Shown here: positions 38,864 to 52,165 of the stretch, in pieces
How the letters are laid out: each line of letters begins with the position of its first letter
Position numbering within the stretch: the stretch's first letter is position 1
Made by a program: the position numbers and the translations under genes
Notes under the pieces: model-generated
Told to the model about the DNA's origin: nothing
Database searches by the model: none
What the model saw: the letters and a program-made list of their open reading frames with translations, nothing else
Assembly (NCBI RefSeq): GCF_014839805.1
Contig: NC_051131.1
Span: forward strand, 9,908,913 to 9,972,912
Reading direction: 5' to 3'
DNA length: 64,000 nt
Source of the DNA: Manduca sexta
Lineage: Eukaryota > Arthropoda > Insecta > Lepidoptera > Sphingidae

Positions 38864-41800
38864 ATGTGGGTGAAACCTCAAGAAGTGTTCATCAAAACTG
38901 CGTTATGGTAATTGATATTTACAAATGCTTTGCTTATCTCTATGTGCGATTTTATTATTGACTATCGCAATATGCTAATGAATACATTTCTGTAGGGATT
39001 GTGACGAGACGACTTTGTATTTCGTATTGCAAAGGAGGAAAGGTCATGGTAAATCCAAAGGACTGTCTTCATTGCTGGTTGGAACTCTAGACAGTGTTAG
39101 AGATACTAAACCAGCCCCCTACAGAATATTGCATCAAACACCCAATTCTGAAGTCTATTTTGGTGAGTATTATTACTAAATATTTGAGGAAAAATCATGG
39201 CCAAATATTAGATATATTGAAAATTCCTTATTGTACAGAAGTTGTAGGTATCGTGTTGCGTTAGATAATATATGTTGCTTTTGGGGGCCAATAGGCACCT
39301 CAGTAGAGATTTAATATTTACTCCACCACCTTTTTCCATCATGGAATTTCATGGACTAAGTTATAATAAGCACTATATATATCTCATATACATAGTGGTT
39401 CAACTGAATGATACTATAAAACATTAAATATAAATGTGGGTAGATATTTGTTTACATTTGTGGAACTATCTAGAATATGATTTATTAGGCCGGTTTTAAA
39501 TTTTGTAAATCTTCACAATATGTGCATGTATGTGTGTTTATTATTTAGTGATAGCAACAGCATTAACAGAGCAAGAGATTCGATTAGACTGGCAATGGCT
39601 GTTTGATAATGTGTGCCCAACATTACACTCCTTTGATACCGAGGAAGAGATTACAGAGTTTGTCTGTTGCAAAATAAATTCCATCATTGCAACGGAACAA
39701 GAAAACTTAACTGAAGGTAATTTATGAATACTGTATTGTTCTTAATATATCTTAAAAACAAATATGAATATAACTGAGTTCGTTTTGTGTAAAAAAGATT
39801 TTGCCAATAAACAATGCATTATAAATTTTATGTAACAGTCAATCTTGCATCATATAAAAAAACAAGCAAAACACAAGGAATAATGTATAAAAATATTTAG
39901 TAGTATACTAAAAAAACTTGCTAGTTTTGGTTGTTAAACAAGTTTTTATATTTAACACAAAAAATCCTTGTGTTTGTTTATACTTGTTTTTCCTTATAGA
40001 TGAAGACACTATTACATACAAAAATGTGGATTATGAATTTCACCAAAGATTTAACATGCCAAAGGATGAAAAGTTGGTATGTTATTATTCGTGTAGGTAA
40101 GTTCTTGACCTATGAGTATATTTTAAATATGTAACACAGTATGTTCATAAGTTTATGCATCCATATTTTTTACACGGGGTAATCTGTTTATGGATTTATG
40201 CCGGACTCGCTGGTAAAAGCCGTCCTACCGACTAAAACCCCGCTATTCGGCTCTCACTCCTTAATATCGAAGGTCGCGTGGTGGGCATGCAACAGCAACC
40301 AAGTTTATGTATACTGCTGTCATTTTTTTTTAAATATTGTTTGACTTCTATTTTAGTTACTGGAAAGGTAAAATGCCCCGACAAGGGTGGATGTACCTCT
40401 CAGTCCACTACATGTGCTTCTATTCCTACATATTTGGACGTAAAACATCTATCAAGATACGTTGGGCGGATGTCACAGAACTGGCAAAGACCAACAGCCT
40501 TTTGTTTCCGGATTCCATAAAAGTTGTTACCAGGGATGATAAGCACTACTTCACAATGTTCCTAAAGAAGAATGAGACATTTGCTTTGATGCAGCAACTG
40601 GCTAACATTGCCATGAAACAGTGAGTAGCAGTATATTAATGAGATGTTATGATGCTAGTCCAATATGTGTTATAGTTGTATTTTAATATTAATTATTATA
40701 AAATAGTTGTAGAATAGCATCATTCAATTTATTCTAAAATTTAATTTACACTTCATTGAACATTAATTTATAGAAACTCTAATTTAATATTCCAACACCA
40801 GCTGACTAATGTTTATCATTTTTTTATGTAAACAGATGTACCACATGTTACTTTAGTTTATAGATAAAATGTTTTAATACATGTAAAACAAACTATCATA
40901 AAATATACTTATTTCATTAAAAAAAACTTGAATATTGGTAAAAATTAAAAACGTTTCTATTAATAATTATAGGAACTAAACATGCATTTCGACAGGGATA
41001 GTGCAATACCACGTTACTAGCAATGACAGTACCGTTTAACCGACAAAAAAAGCAAAATTGAGATTGATACATAAAATCCATAGTATTCTAGACTTTTAGT
41101 CACTTACAGAATATTGTAGTGTCCATTACGATATGTAAACATGTTATCATAATAATTGTTGTTTATATTAATATTACTTTTGCATAACTTGTATATCTCT
41201 TAAAGGTTGATTGACGACAAATCTGGCACGTTCAACATTGATAAGGATCTGCTTACTAAGTTGAGTAAAAATGTACCAAAGAAACCGTCTTTTCTTAAGA
41301 GAGATTTGGACGCACGGAAACAGTCAAATCTGTACACGTTGAGATTCCGACTGCCACAAACTGAGAAATTGGATGGGACTGAGGAATGTACACTGTGGAC
41401 TCCATACAACAAACGCCACAATTGGGGCAGATTGTTTTTGTCACAGAATTTCATATGCTTCGATAGTAGGGTAAGTTTTATATTATTTAACTCTCTTCGT
41501 GGCGTAGTTGTATTGCTGATGCGGTACGTCAGGTTTAAGTTTCCGGGTTCGAATCCCCGGTCAGCTAAAGTGATATTGAGTTTTACTTCAGTATCACCTT
41601 GATTATACTAAATAGAGGGAAAAGTGGGATGCCTTGGTTGCAACTTTACCTATCCCTTTGGGGATAGCAGTGTACTTATATATCCCTGATAAAATAAAAA
41701 AAAAACATTACGCATATATTATGTTCGTTAATTATGTTTATTTTATGATGAAGTTAGAGAGTTAATTACAGCACTTGTGTTAGACCATGTATTAAAAGGT

Positions 41801-44800
41801 AGTCATAAAGCTTTGGCCTAATAATGACTAATATACATTAATATTCATCAATGACTCACTTGGCTGTGTTGAATATATTTTGGATATACTTATTATGTAA
41901 TAATTTATGATCCCACAAGGACAGACAATTTAAATGCTAAATAAAAGTATGTCAGTTATTAAGTAACCTATTTTCCATATTTATAAACTTTTCCTTTTAT
42001 ATGGATTACCATTATTATTTTACTATTTTCATGTTAAATGTCATTAATATTGTTTCTATAGACACATTTTATAGGAAACTTGACAAAAACGTTTATCCTT
42101 CAGGATATTTTCTCTATAGCTCTTCAACCTTCAATCATCCGAACTTTATAGATTTATAGGTGTGACATACAATATGAAAACAATCGTTATCGACACTAAA
42201 CGCTATGAGTCACGAAAACGTATTGTTTACAATCCTTTGTTACGTGCGCATTAACGTTCTATTATAACTGTTACTATTGATTCGCATGTGGTATATTGGC
42301 GCATTCAATTATATGATGTGTACTAGCGTTTGCTCGCGGCTTCGCCCGTATGAAGGAGTTTGCCGGAAAAAACTTCCGTAATATAAGTATGTTTCTGGGA
42401 TAAAAAGTAGCCTATAACATTTCAAGGGTCTTAAACTATCACCATAACAAATTTCATAAAAATCCGTTCAGTAGATTTTGAGAAAATCGATACCATACAG
42501 ACAGACAGATAAGGGGACTTTGTTTTATAATACGTATAAATTTTTAAATGATTATTTGAATCTGATATTGAATAAGTACTAATATATTTACGTATTACTA
42601 ACGTATGTAATGGAAATGATGTTTTTGCGTATACGTCAATACTGGTTGTCTATCCTTTTGCAAAATTTCATCAAAAACCGTTCAGCAGTTTCTGATTTTA
42701 CTCGTAAAATTCCAATATTGGACATGTTTCGCATTTGTAATATTTAAAGTAAAACGTGGTTCCCAAGGCGAGAGTTACTAATTCGGTATATTTGAGTCTC
42801 ACATTATTCATTTTCAATTTGCACCCGAGACTTGTTATTCAAGTTCTTAGAAAACATTATTTTCCACGAGTTTTGCATTACAAAAAAGCGGAAAATAAAA
42901 CGAGACATAATCTTTATTATCTTCGTACACAATACGTGATTCGTGAGCATATAAGTATGCTATTATTTGTCGACTTAACAAGATAAGTGCTTATTATGTG
43001 GAGACGGTTCGTTGAATACCAATTATTGGGGGGACTGTAAGATTATAAAGGGCCCCACTTGATTTCAAGCATGCCAGCTTTATTATTTCTGGACGCATTT
43101 TTATTATTGTTTACGTTCTATGATTGATTTTGTTCGAATTAAATTATTGTTTAAACTGCAACCAATTAGAGCTGTGATGGCACACAGCGGAGTGTTTCAG
43201 TAAGATCCCGTTCAAGTATTACGTAACGTAACATGGAGGGGAGGGTGGGTCTCGTAAAACGTTACGATGCGTTACAGGGGCGGGAGGGGGTGTTAGTACA
43301 ACGCGTTATGTAACATTGTTTTTTTTTAGTTTTAAAGCAATAATATAGGTATTTTAGCGACTTTCCGGTACTTTACGTGACATAATTGTGAATATTAGAA
43401 AAAAACGTTTCACTTTAGAGTTACGTTACGTTTGGGGGAGGGGGTGACAAGCAAACTAGGGGGGTAGGGGGTAAAAAAAATTCTAAAATTGCGTTACGTA
43501 ATACTTGAACAGCCCCTAATAAAGAAATAGAGAACTTTACTATGTTCGATTTTGACAATCATCTTATACGTAACGGGTAATAAAAATAATGCGAAAAATA
43601 ATTCGTATTAATTACATAGGTCTTTAGAGATTCTTGTGTAAAGACAGCACTATTACCTTTTTTTATTTTAGGTACCGAATTTAGTCCGCCTCACGATACC
43701 GCTCCGGAACGTGCATCAAGTCGAGCGCGCGGATTCGGGCGGCACCGGCAGTTCCGGGGATTCCGGCAGCATCCTCATCACGACTGCGCATCACACGAGT
43801 TTTCTCTTCGGCAACATATCCGATAGAGATTTCCTCGTGCATAAAATATCGGAGTTGCTCGCTAAACTTCCGAAGTGAGTATACGTAGATATTTAGCATG
43901 ATTATTATGTATTATGGTTGGATGAGCTGTTTTTGATGTCATTGGATTTTTCCGTAGTTTATGCTGTATTTTTGTTAATGTAGATGTATTTTTATTTCCA
44001 TTGTTTTGGAATATTTTTCTGACTCTAAATGCCTGATTAATTTCTATGCTAATGGTAGTAATTTTTGTAGAATTTACTAAACATTGGCTACTCTTAATGA
44101 TAATAATCTTTAGATGAATATTATTGCAGATTGTCAACTCATTTATTTCTTCATTCTTGTAACACGATCTCTCTATAAACTTGACGCGATAATATTAACT
44201 ACCGCTTATCTCTGGAATACCTATTTCACACCAGGGTAGTGATTAATTAGATGGAATGGTAGAATTGTTTGCCAGTTCGGTTGGTATGTAAACTTCTAAC
44301 CTATACTAAATATCAATTATATATCGTCGGATGGTGGAATACCACGTAACAAGCTCTGGTAAACACCGCGTTAGTGATGAAAGTAGTCAAAATTAATGCA
44401 TAAAACACAACGGAAATATCGACACATTTAATTTAACCTCCTTAAAATTTTACACTTGTCGGTCATTTTCAATAAACGGTCCTAATCTCTTTTTTGATCT
44501 ATCTCAAAATTGGACCATTCAAAACAAAGTATTTTTTGGCATGCAATTACAAATGACTTATTTTGATTGGTTTATTATCGGAATCGGATTGAGGATTGAG
44601 AATTCAGATTGGGATCGTTTACGGTGACACTTTACCAATGTTAGTTACGCGGTTATATATAACCGACGATATTTTCAAATACTATTCCATCGACTATTAA
44701 CGCTACTCCTACGTGTAATCATAAAACTTTACTTATAAATTTTCATGATTTAACAGGGTTGCTCGATCTAACAGCATGGTGCAGACGAAGCGGCTACTAA

Positions 44801-47800
44801 TGGCTACTATGGGGAAATGATATGTTCAGCATTAACTAATATGTGTGTGTGACAACAGTGATGTGTACAGGGAGAAGGCGACGCGTGCGCTGCCGCGGGA
44901 GGAGGGCCGGGGAGAATGGACCGCGCAGCCGCCGCTCATGACGCTGTTCCGGACACACCAGACGTCCCCCATTAAACAGATACAGCAGAAAAAGGTTTGT
45001 GGCTAAAAGTAATAATTAATATAGCTATAAGTAAGTAATAAATGTAGCTATAAGTAAAGTTGTCATGCCTTTATCCAATTATGGGTTCCACACAAAGCTT
45101 GTAGTTGTATTTGTAATTTCGACTTTTCGGATGACCAGCACCTTAGTCCGCCCCGTCACCACGAAGACTGCAGTCTTCGAAACGCCGAGAGTTTTTTTTT
45201 TTATTGCAACATGCAGGTAAACATGAGAAATCATTATAAAGAAAATGCTCACCTACAGGAAAAACAATGGGAGGACCACATGTCAGAAGTAGGCCGTGGC
45301 GTCAGCATGTATCAGACCACAGACGGAAGCGAATTAGTAGTGAACGGTATACCGGAGTCGCTCCGAGGCGAACTGTGGAGCGTGTTCTCCGGCTCTATAC
45401 TGCAGAAGGCACAGAACAAAGGACTATACGAGAGGCTCGTGAACGAAGCCCTCTCGTCGAAGAATCAAGCGAACGATGAGATAGAAAGGGATTTGCATAG
45501 ATCCCTGCCGGAGCATCGGGCGTTCCAGAATGATGTTGGTAAGTTAGCTAGGAAATTATGGTAAAAATATAAAATTATGAATATCGCATAAGGGCAGTGT
45601 GTTTGGGTATTTTTTAAGGGCTTTCAATATGTACTAAGTTAATTTTTTAGTTACAATTGTCGTTTATGAAGCATAAGGACCCTGTGTAGTTGGAATTTGC
45701 ATTTACATGTGTTAAATAATTGTAAAATTTTGTAACTATTTTTTGAGATCTTATTTCCATAGTTGTTGCCAATATCCACAACAGAGAACTGTATTTATGG
45801 AAAGGAATATAAAGGAATGTTTTTTTTAGGTATTTCGGCACTACGTCGTGTACTATGCGCGTACGCACTCAAGAACCCGACAATCGGATATTGCCAAGCT
45901 ATGAACATAGTGGCGTCAGTACTCCTCATATATTGCCCGGAGGAGCAAGCGTTCTGGTTGTTAGCTACTATATGCGAGACGCTGCTGCCTGATTACTACA
46001 ATACTAGGGTTGTTGGAGCTTTGGTGAGAATTACTAATTATTTTATGTGGGTTTTGAAAGGGCTGAAGGCATTATAATATGCAAATAAAAAAATCAAAAT
46101 GAAATTTTACATTTATGAAGGATGGAAAAAATGCCATCATTTTTGTCTCTGTATACAAAAGATTGTCGGTTATAGCGAATTGGAAAAAGTACGCTGGACT
46201 GATTAGAGAGCATTAGCCAAATAAATATTGTTGATAAAACACTTCCAAAATAAATAATAATAATATCAGCCCTGTTTTATATACTTGCCCACTGCTGAGC
46301 ATTGGCCTCGTCTACTACTGAGAGGGATTAGGCCTTAGTCCACCACGCTGGCCTGGTGCGGATTGGTAGACTTCACACACCTTCGAAATTCCTATAGAGA
46401 ACTTCTCAGATGTGCAGGTTTCCTCACGATGTTTTCCTTCACCGTTAAAGCGAACGATAAATTCACAAAGAATACACACATGATTTTTTAGAAAAGTCAG
46501 AGGTGTGTGCTCTTGGGATTTGAACCTGCGGACATTCGTCTTGGCAGTCCGTTCCACACCCAACTAGGCTATCGCCGCTTCAAAAAAACAACACTTCCAA
46601 AATACCACATAAAAAAAACAACAAAACTGACTTCCAGGTCGACCAAGGCGTCCTAGAAGAGCTGACAGAAGTCCACCTCCCGGAGCTGCACGCCAAGCTG
46701 GACGAGCTGGGCATGATGAAGATGATCTCGCTGTCGTGGTTCCTCACTCTGTTCATCAGCGTGATGCCGTACGAGTGCGCTGTCAACGTCATGGACTGCT
46801 TCTTCTATGACGGCGCTAAGGTTATTTTCCAGGTGCGTATTTTGGTTTAACCACAAAAAAAACATTTAACCATAATGCAAAACCATAAGAAAATATAACA
46901 CAAAAAACCATATTAAAAACGTTACCCCCAATAGAAACATTTAACCATGATATAACTATATTGAATATCGAAATAAATATTTAATACACAAACTATTTTA
47001 TTGAGATACTGAGGCGTCGTCGATGCATTGTGTTCGGGAAATTTAAAATTGAGTTTTTCTGCTCATTGTCAACCTCGAGTCTGGAATTGTGCTAGATAAA
47101 TACAGGCACAAGGCTCGTGCTTATTCCATGGGACCTCTTATATCTGGCGAACACTCGATTAATTTCATCGTGAAAAAGAAAAAAACTGTGATTCTAAGAA
47201 TGTGTATGTACAACCTCTGTTTGTGTATTTATACACGATTTATTATAGATATTACAGGTTGTCTTTATATTTATACATAATTATCTATATTTCAAATCAT
47301 GTGTGTATTCTTTGTGAATTTATCGTTCGCTTTAACAGTGAAGGAAAACATCGTGAGGAAACCTGCACATCTGAGAAGTTCTCTATAGGAATTTCGAAGG
47401 TGTGTGAAGTCTACCAATCCGCACTAGGCCAGCGTGGTGGACTAAGGCGTAATCCCCTCAGTAGTAGAGGAGGCCCGTGCTCAGCAGTGGGCAAGTATAT
47501 AATACAGGGCTGATATTATTATCTATATTTTAGGTCACATTGACCATCCTGGACATAAATCGCGAGAAGCTTCTCAACTGCACAGAAGACGGTCAAGCGA
47601 TGCAGATTCTGAACAGTTATCTTGAAGGCATTTACAACGAGGAAGCGATGGCCTTGTCCACTGAGCCACGAACTGCCGAAAGGGTGAGTCATAAGTTAAC
47701 TCTTAGTTTAGCAAATATATAGAGGTGTTACAAAAAGAGGGTATCTAAATTTTATATTAAAATTAATTTAACTATAAAAACAGTAGCTTAGTTTAACTAG

Positions 47801-50800
47801 ATTGGCTAAAAATACTCATAACACAAATAAAACCGGGTTTAATAAAAATAATAATAATGATAAAAACCTTTATTTGGCACAATAGTAAACGACAACATAA
47901 TATTATTTACATGCTAATAGTGTTTGTGCTTACACAGATTTTTTAAACTTTAATTAACAGGGGACCCCAAACTAGGCGATGCCTGTATCTTGGGGACCAG
48001 AAAAGTTATAAATCTTAGTTTAGTCTTAATATTATGAGTTTCTACATAAAAAAGCCAAATTCAGGCGATATGTTCGCTTTTCGTGTTCAGCCAATTTCTC
48101 ATTCATCTGTGATTATATAAATTTCCAGACGATAAAAATCCAAGATCTGATATACCGAACGTACCGCACGTACGGCGGCAGCGTCACCAGCGAACACATA
48201 GAACACCTGCGTCTCAAGCACAGACTGCGCGTGGTGCGGCAGCTGGAGGACAGCCTCGAGAGGAACACGCTGAGGGCCTTGCAGCAGGACAAACTGCTCG
48301 AGCCTAATGAGCTGCAGGTGATTCTTTATACTTTAACATTTTGATATGTTGTGATTAATAAAGATTATTTTAATGTATATAAAATCGATTTACATTTACA
48401 TGATAAAAGGTATTATATTCTATCATAGATTAAAGTCTCATGATTGAGATTAGATTTATCGCTGACGCAATTTAAAATTAAATAGACACATTATTAATTT
48501 AAATGAACAAAATTTAACAGAGAAAAATTATTATGTTATTAATAAACTAATAAAAATTACTATATTCCAAGTCAGTTAAGTAAAGTCCAGCAAAGGTACC
48601 TCTCATTCAGCTGGATGCTACAGTACGACCTAAGTAGTACTGCAACGCTGATATGATGTGTATGTTATTTTTAACTGATAAACTACTTTTTTCCTTCCTC
48701 TTTCTTCAAGGTGAAGTATTTTACAACTTTTTTAATATTATTGTTTCAGGAGTTACTAAGTGCGATACGTGAAGAGTTGTTATGGGCGAAGCGAGTGCCG
48801 TGCGAGCGACTCGAGGCGCCGTACGAAGCGTACAGGCTCGACTACACGCAGTTCAAAACCTTGTACACAGCTTTATCACCGTGGGCTAAGGGTGAATTTG
48901 CTGAAGCGATCACTGCCAGAATGTTTAAGGTATTGTTGGTGCAGTTTTTACGAGTCATTTTTATATTATGACCTATTGGAATTTTTAAATGTGTTTATTA
49001 TTTTAATCTCGTTTAAAAAATTAAGCGAGACCTATGCCTACTTATTTAAATCTCCTGTCCATTTATTTGCTTTATAGGGCTTGCATTTTTTTTTATTTAT
49101 ACCGTGTGTGTTTATTTGTTTACAATAAAGTGATCTAAATCATCTCAACCGGTTCCTTTATTTTTTATTTCTATTTTACTATATAATATGTATATTCTTG
49201 TATGTGTGGCAGGTGATGGACAGCGACGAGGACGGCGCGGTGAGCGCGCGCGGGCTGAGCGTGTGCGTGGGGCTCGCCACGCGCGCCGACGCGCAGCGCC
49301 GCCTGCGACTGCTCTACTGTGCGCACGCGCCGCCGCTGCTCACGCGCCAGGACCTGCGCGCCGACTACACTGACACCGGGGAGGAGCTGGCTGCGGACGC
49401 CATCGCCTTCTTTGACAGGTGATGATAGATGAAGCCAAAGCTTCAGTTTAAAGATTTAACCTTTTGAAAATCTACATTCTTTTGACGAGCGATTTATGTT
49501 ATAAAATTAAGAATATTATTTCGTTTTATTATTCGGTGTATAAAACTATAAAAAATCGTGATATTAGACACGTAATAAGTTATTTAAAATATATTCCGCA
49601 TTCAGTATTATAATTTAATTTTACCTGTTTTTTATAGCATTTTTTTTTCATCTTGACAGCATAGAGAATCCGACTACACCGGAACCAGATGCGTCATCTT
49701 CATTACACCGGTCGATAAGCGAGGTGTGCGACGACGGCAATATGGAGAAATCCAGTGACAGCACCAACACACAAAGCGGTCAGTAAACATAGTAATGTTA
49801 TAAAACCAAAAAAGATACGATTGTAATTTTGTTTAGAATAATGGATTACAATAATCTTATTAACTTATTAAATTGTTATAAACTACATTATTTGAGAATT
49901 AATTTATCTTTATTTAGATATTATTCTATATCGACATATATTTTTTTTAATAGATTCAATGACAAATATTTTTTTCTCGTAACTAGCAAATTGAAAAATC
50001 GAACTCCACATCTCAAACATGATAACCTTTTTGAAACACTCTGTATAATTGACAGGCTCAAGCGGCTGGGGCGAGGGCGCGATCACGCACACGGCCAATG
50101 AGGTGCGAGCGTGCGCGGTGTGGGGCGTGTGGTCCGCGGCCAGCTCGCCGGGGGCGGGGGCGTGCGCGGGGGTGGGTGCGGGTGCGGGGGCGGGGGGGCT
50201 CGTGCCGCCCGCCGCGCCGCGCCTGCCGCGCGCGCACTTCCTGCAGCTGCTGGCCGTGCTGCACGACCTCACGCAACACAACCTCAAGCTGTACGAGGCC
50301 GTCGTGCTCGCAGGTCACTACACTGCGCTATGCTGATACTCACTAATGTATTGTGTTATACATTATATGTTGAATATCCTGTTATAATACCAATGGTGTA
50401 CACTTTGACATCTACATAAATAATGATATGCAAAAATAGACTCATTGATGGCTGCCACCATGCGCATACGCATAGAGACACTATGTTGTGTAGATTGGAA
50501 CCTCGTTAGATTTTATCAGGCTGATAAAAATTAAATGTATTTTTCTTGGAGTACAAATAATACATACTACATATTTCACATTGTCTAAAACCAGTTAAAA
50601 AATTATAATGTAAAACTTGGTTAATTGGTTTTTCAGGTACACTGCTCCTACAGTTAGGTGAATTAAACCAGCGACGACCCGAATTAGACCGAGAAATCTC
50701 ACAGGACAGCTTGTATTTAGCGGCCGCTGCGAAACAACCTGTTGAGGTATATATAATTCTTAAAGTGTAAATAAAAGCGCAGTCTACCTGTATTAATATA

Positions 50801-51394
50801 TACTTAATAGCAGCGCCATCTAGAAATGGTATCTGCTTTATTACTGCCATAAAATATTAGATGTTATAAATAAAATGGTCCTTGAAATAATGCCTGCACA
50901 TACAACAGAAATCTATATTATATCTAGCATAGTATAGAGTTATACATAAGTCTATAGGTAGCCATATGAATACCCTTAGGGTTAATACCCTTGTTTATGA
51001 GACCAACCTGCCTTCAATAAAATCTTCCATTTAAGTTGCACCTTAGTTTTTATGCGCGGACGCATACGTTCTCAATTTAAATGACGCGATCGTCCAAAAT
51101 GGCGGACGCACAACAAAGGACGTTTGACAAAAAGCTTATTATAGAAATAAATGTCCGCAGCTGGATCCAAACGGAAACGCAACAGAACCAGAACAAAGCT
51201 CCGACAGTGTTCAGAAGCCGCCACCCTCACCATCCAAAGACGACCCAGACAATGGCTGGTCGATAACGCTAGAACAATTTTTGGCCACGATACTGGCCCA
51301 ACCACCGCTAGAGGAGTACTTCAATGAGAATATATCGATACTCCCACATCTAGAGGCGCTACGGCAGCGGGATAGGCTGCATTCAGTGTCGTAG
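38864..51394 (+). CDS. TBC1D9: TBC1D9/TBC1D8-type Rab GTPase-activating protein, complete
   Basis: Nineteen in-frame exons give 1166 aa (human TBC1D9 is about 1266): 38864-38907, 38996-39162, 39549-39716, 40000-40096, 40357-40620, 41206-41470, 43672-43874, 44859-44994, 45217-45538, 45830-46023, 46638-46832, 47534-47683, 48129-48317, 48750-48929, 49213-49418, 49660-49778, 50056-50313, 50637-50746, 51161-51394. Domains: GRAM ~140-246, second GRAM ~292-402, TBC ~490-735, EF-hand ~858-870, and a conserved tail '[13 protein letters not shown]'. The TBC catalytic pair is present: the Arg finger in IERDLHR (exon 9) and the Gln finger in GYCQAMN (exon 10). The family stimulates GTP hydrolysis by Rabs on endomembranes; the target Rab cannot be told from sequence. 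The EF loop [12 protein letters not shown] lacks the usual acidic residue at position 12. Exons 15 and 17 are extremely GC-rich. Confidence 0.94.
41491..41708 (+). mobile_element. tRNA-derived SINE in RabGAP intron 6
   Basis: It has an A-box-like 'gtggcgtagttgtattg', a near-perfect B box 'gggttcgaatccccgg', a short body and a terminal A-run (about 41696-41706). These are hallmarks of a Pol III SINE. Confidence 0.85.
42318..42535 (+). repeat. Degraded 'gctcgcggcttcgcccg' element fragment
   Basis: It is related to the head of elements A-C: 'actagcgtttgctcgcggc', 'aaaaagtagcctataac', 'cagacagacagataaggggac'. It lies within the same intron. Confidence 0.7.
43210..43510. mobile_element. 301-bp MITE with 18-bp inverted ends
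   Basis: The left end GTTCAAGTATTACGTAAC is mirrored by GTTACGTAATACTTGAAC at the right end. The interior has G-rich runs and repeated 'gttacg' cores and no ORF. It is inserted in RabGAP intron 6. Confidence 0.85.
44463..44628. repeat. Foldback element in RabGAP intron 7
   Basis: The outer arms 'caataaacggtcctaatct' and 'gattgggatcgtttacgg' are near reverse complements. The inner arms 'accattcaaaacaaag' and 'cttattttgattggtt' pair as well. Similar arms occur at 52014-52165 and in 53190-53490. Confidence 0.65.
46265..46580 (-). mobile_element. tRNA-derived SINE, reverse orientation, RabGAP intron 10
   Basis: Read on the minus strand, it starts with 'gcggcgatagcctagttggg' (A-box-like) and 'caggttcaaatccc' (B box). 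The body follows, ending 'gctgatattattatt'. The B box, tail and interspersed relatives define it as a SINE. It lies 58 bases upstream of exon 11. Confidence 0.85.
47285..47520 (+). mobile_element. 5'-truncated SINE of the same family, forward orientation, RabGAP intron 11
   Basis: From 'catgtgtgtattctttgtgaattt' to 'gggctgatattattat' it is the near-identical reverse complement of about 46262-46485. It lacks the tRNA-like head. It ends 13 bases before exon 12. Confidence 0.85.
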
Positions 51395-52013
51395 TTTAAA
51401 CTGATAGCCGGGTTGTTGGCAAACTAAGTGTACCCTGCTTATCGAGGTAGGTACTAAGAATGCACTCTATGTTATTGGGATTACAGTCGAAACTGCTTAT
51501 ACAAAAATATGGTGTATAAGAGTATGTTTAAGTTATGCTAACTTCAGAGGAAACTAATAAGAAAGGCATGAAAAGATTTAATAACTAACTTATAACTTAT
51601 ATGTTTGCAATTTTACATATTTCTGAATAAAATGGTAACCATGTATAATTTTTCTAATTGTAATAATATAATGATACAAATTGGCGGAGGTATATATACC
51701 GCAGGTTGTGATATTTTATTGTCAGATTTTGATATTTAAAAACCAAGATTTAATATTATCTCAAGATGATATCTAACAGCTAAATAATGGACTGCAATAA
51801 TCGTTATAACTTTCTGAAAAATCTATTAGAATATTATGTCTCATCTTAAGCAGTTTCGACTTTTTAATCGGTGTCGCAATATGTTCAAGTGTCATTTTCT
51901 TTGTTTATTTTTACACTCGATATTCAAATGAACATAGAAAACAATTAACAAAAATTTTATGTACTGAATACACCTTTTCATATATTTCTGAATAAAACTC
52001 TTTGTCTAACGGG
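51395..52013 (+). other. RabGAP 3' UTR
   Basis: It follows the TAG stop. The first AATAAA, at 51626-51631, is a likely poly(A) signal, giving a 3' UTR of about 250 bases. Further AATAAA motifs lie downstream (for example, about 51991). No other gene is seen. Confidence 0.5.
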
Positions 52014-52165
52014 CGATTTCAATATACGGTCACAATCGATATTTCCAGGACAGTTGTTAAAACTGACCAATCAGAACGAAGCTCGTTTGAAAGCATGTCA
52101 AATGACTCGTTCTGATTGGTAAACCAATCGGGATCAAGTTTACGATAGCGATTGCGATCGTTATT
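52014..52165. repeat. Foldback repeat
   Basis: A perfect 13-bp inverted pair (CCAATCAGAACGA ... TCGTTCTGATTGG) is nested in looser outer arms ('atatacggtcacaatcg' and 'cgattgcgatcg'). It belongs to the same loose family as 44463-44628. Confidence 0.65.

Noticed and set aside
41530..41580. tRNA gene suggested by a B box (ggttcgaatcc)
   Set aside because: It is the head of a SINE; no complete cloverleaf with an acceptor stem could be drawn, and a SINE body with A-tail follows.
49910..50419. Several long ORFs in other frames and on the opposite strand at exon 17 of the RabGAP
   Set aside because: High GC content removes stop codons in all frames; only the frame continuous with exons 16 and 18 is supported.
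51081..51266. ORF opening [12 protein letters not shown]
   Set aside because: Shadow of the last RabGAP exon in another frame; the exon's own frame continues the conserved 'WSITLEQFL' tail.
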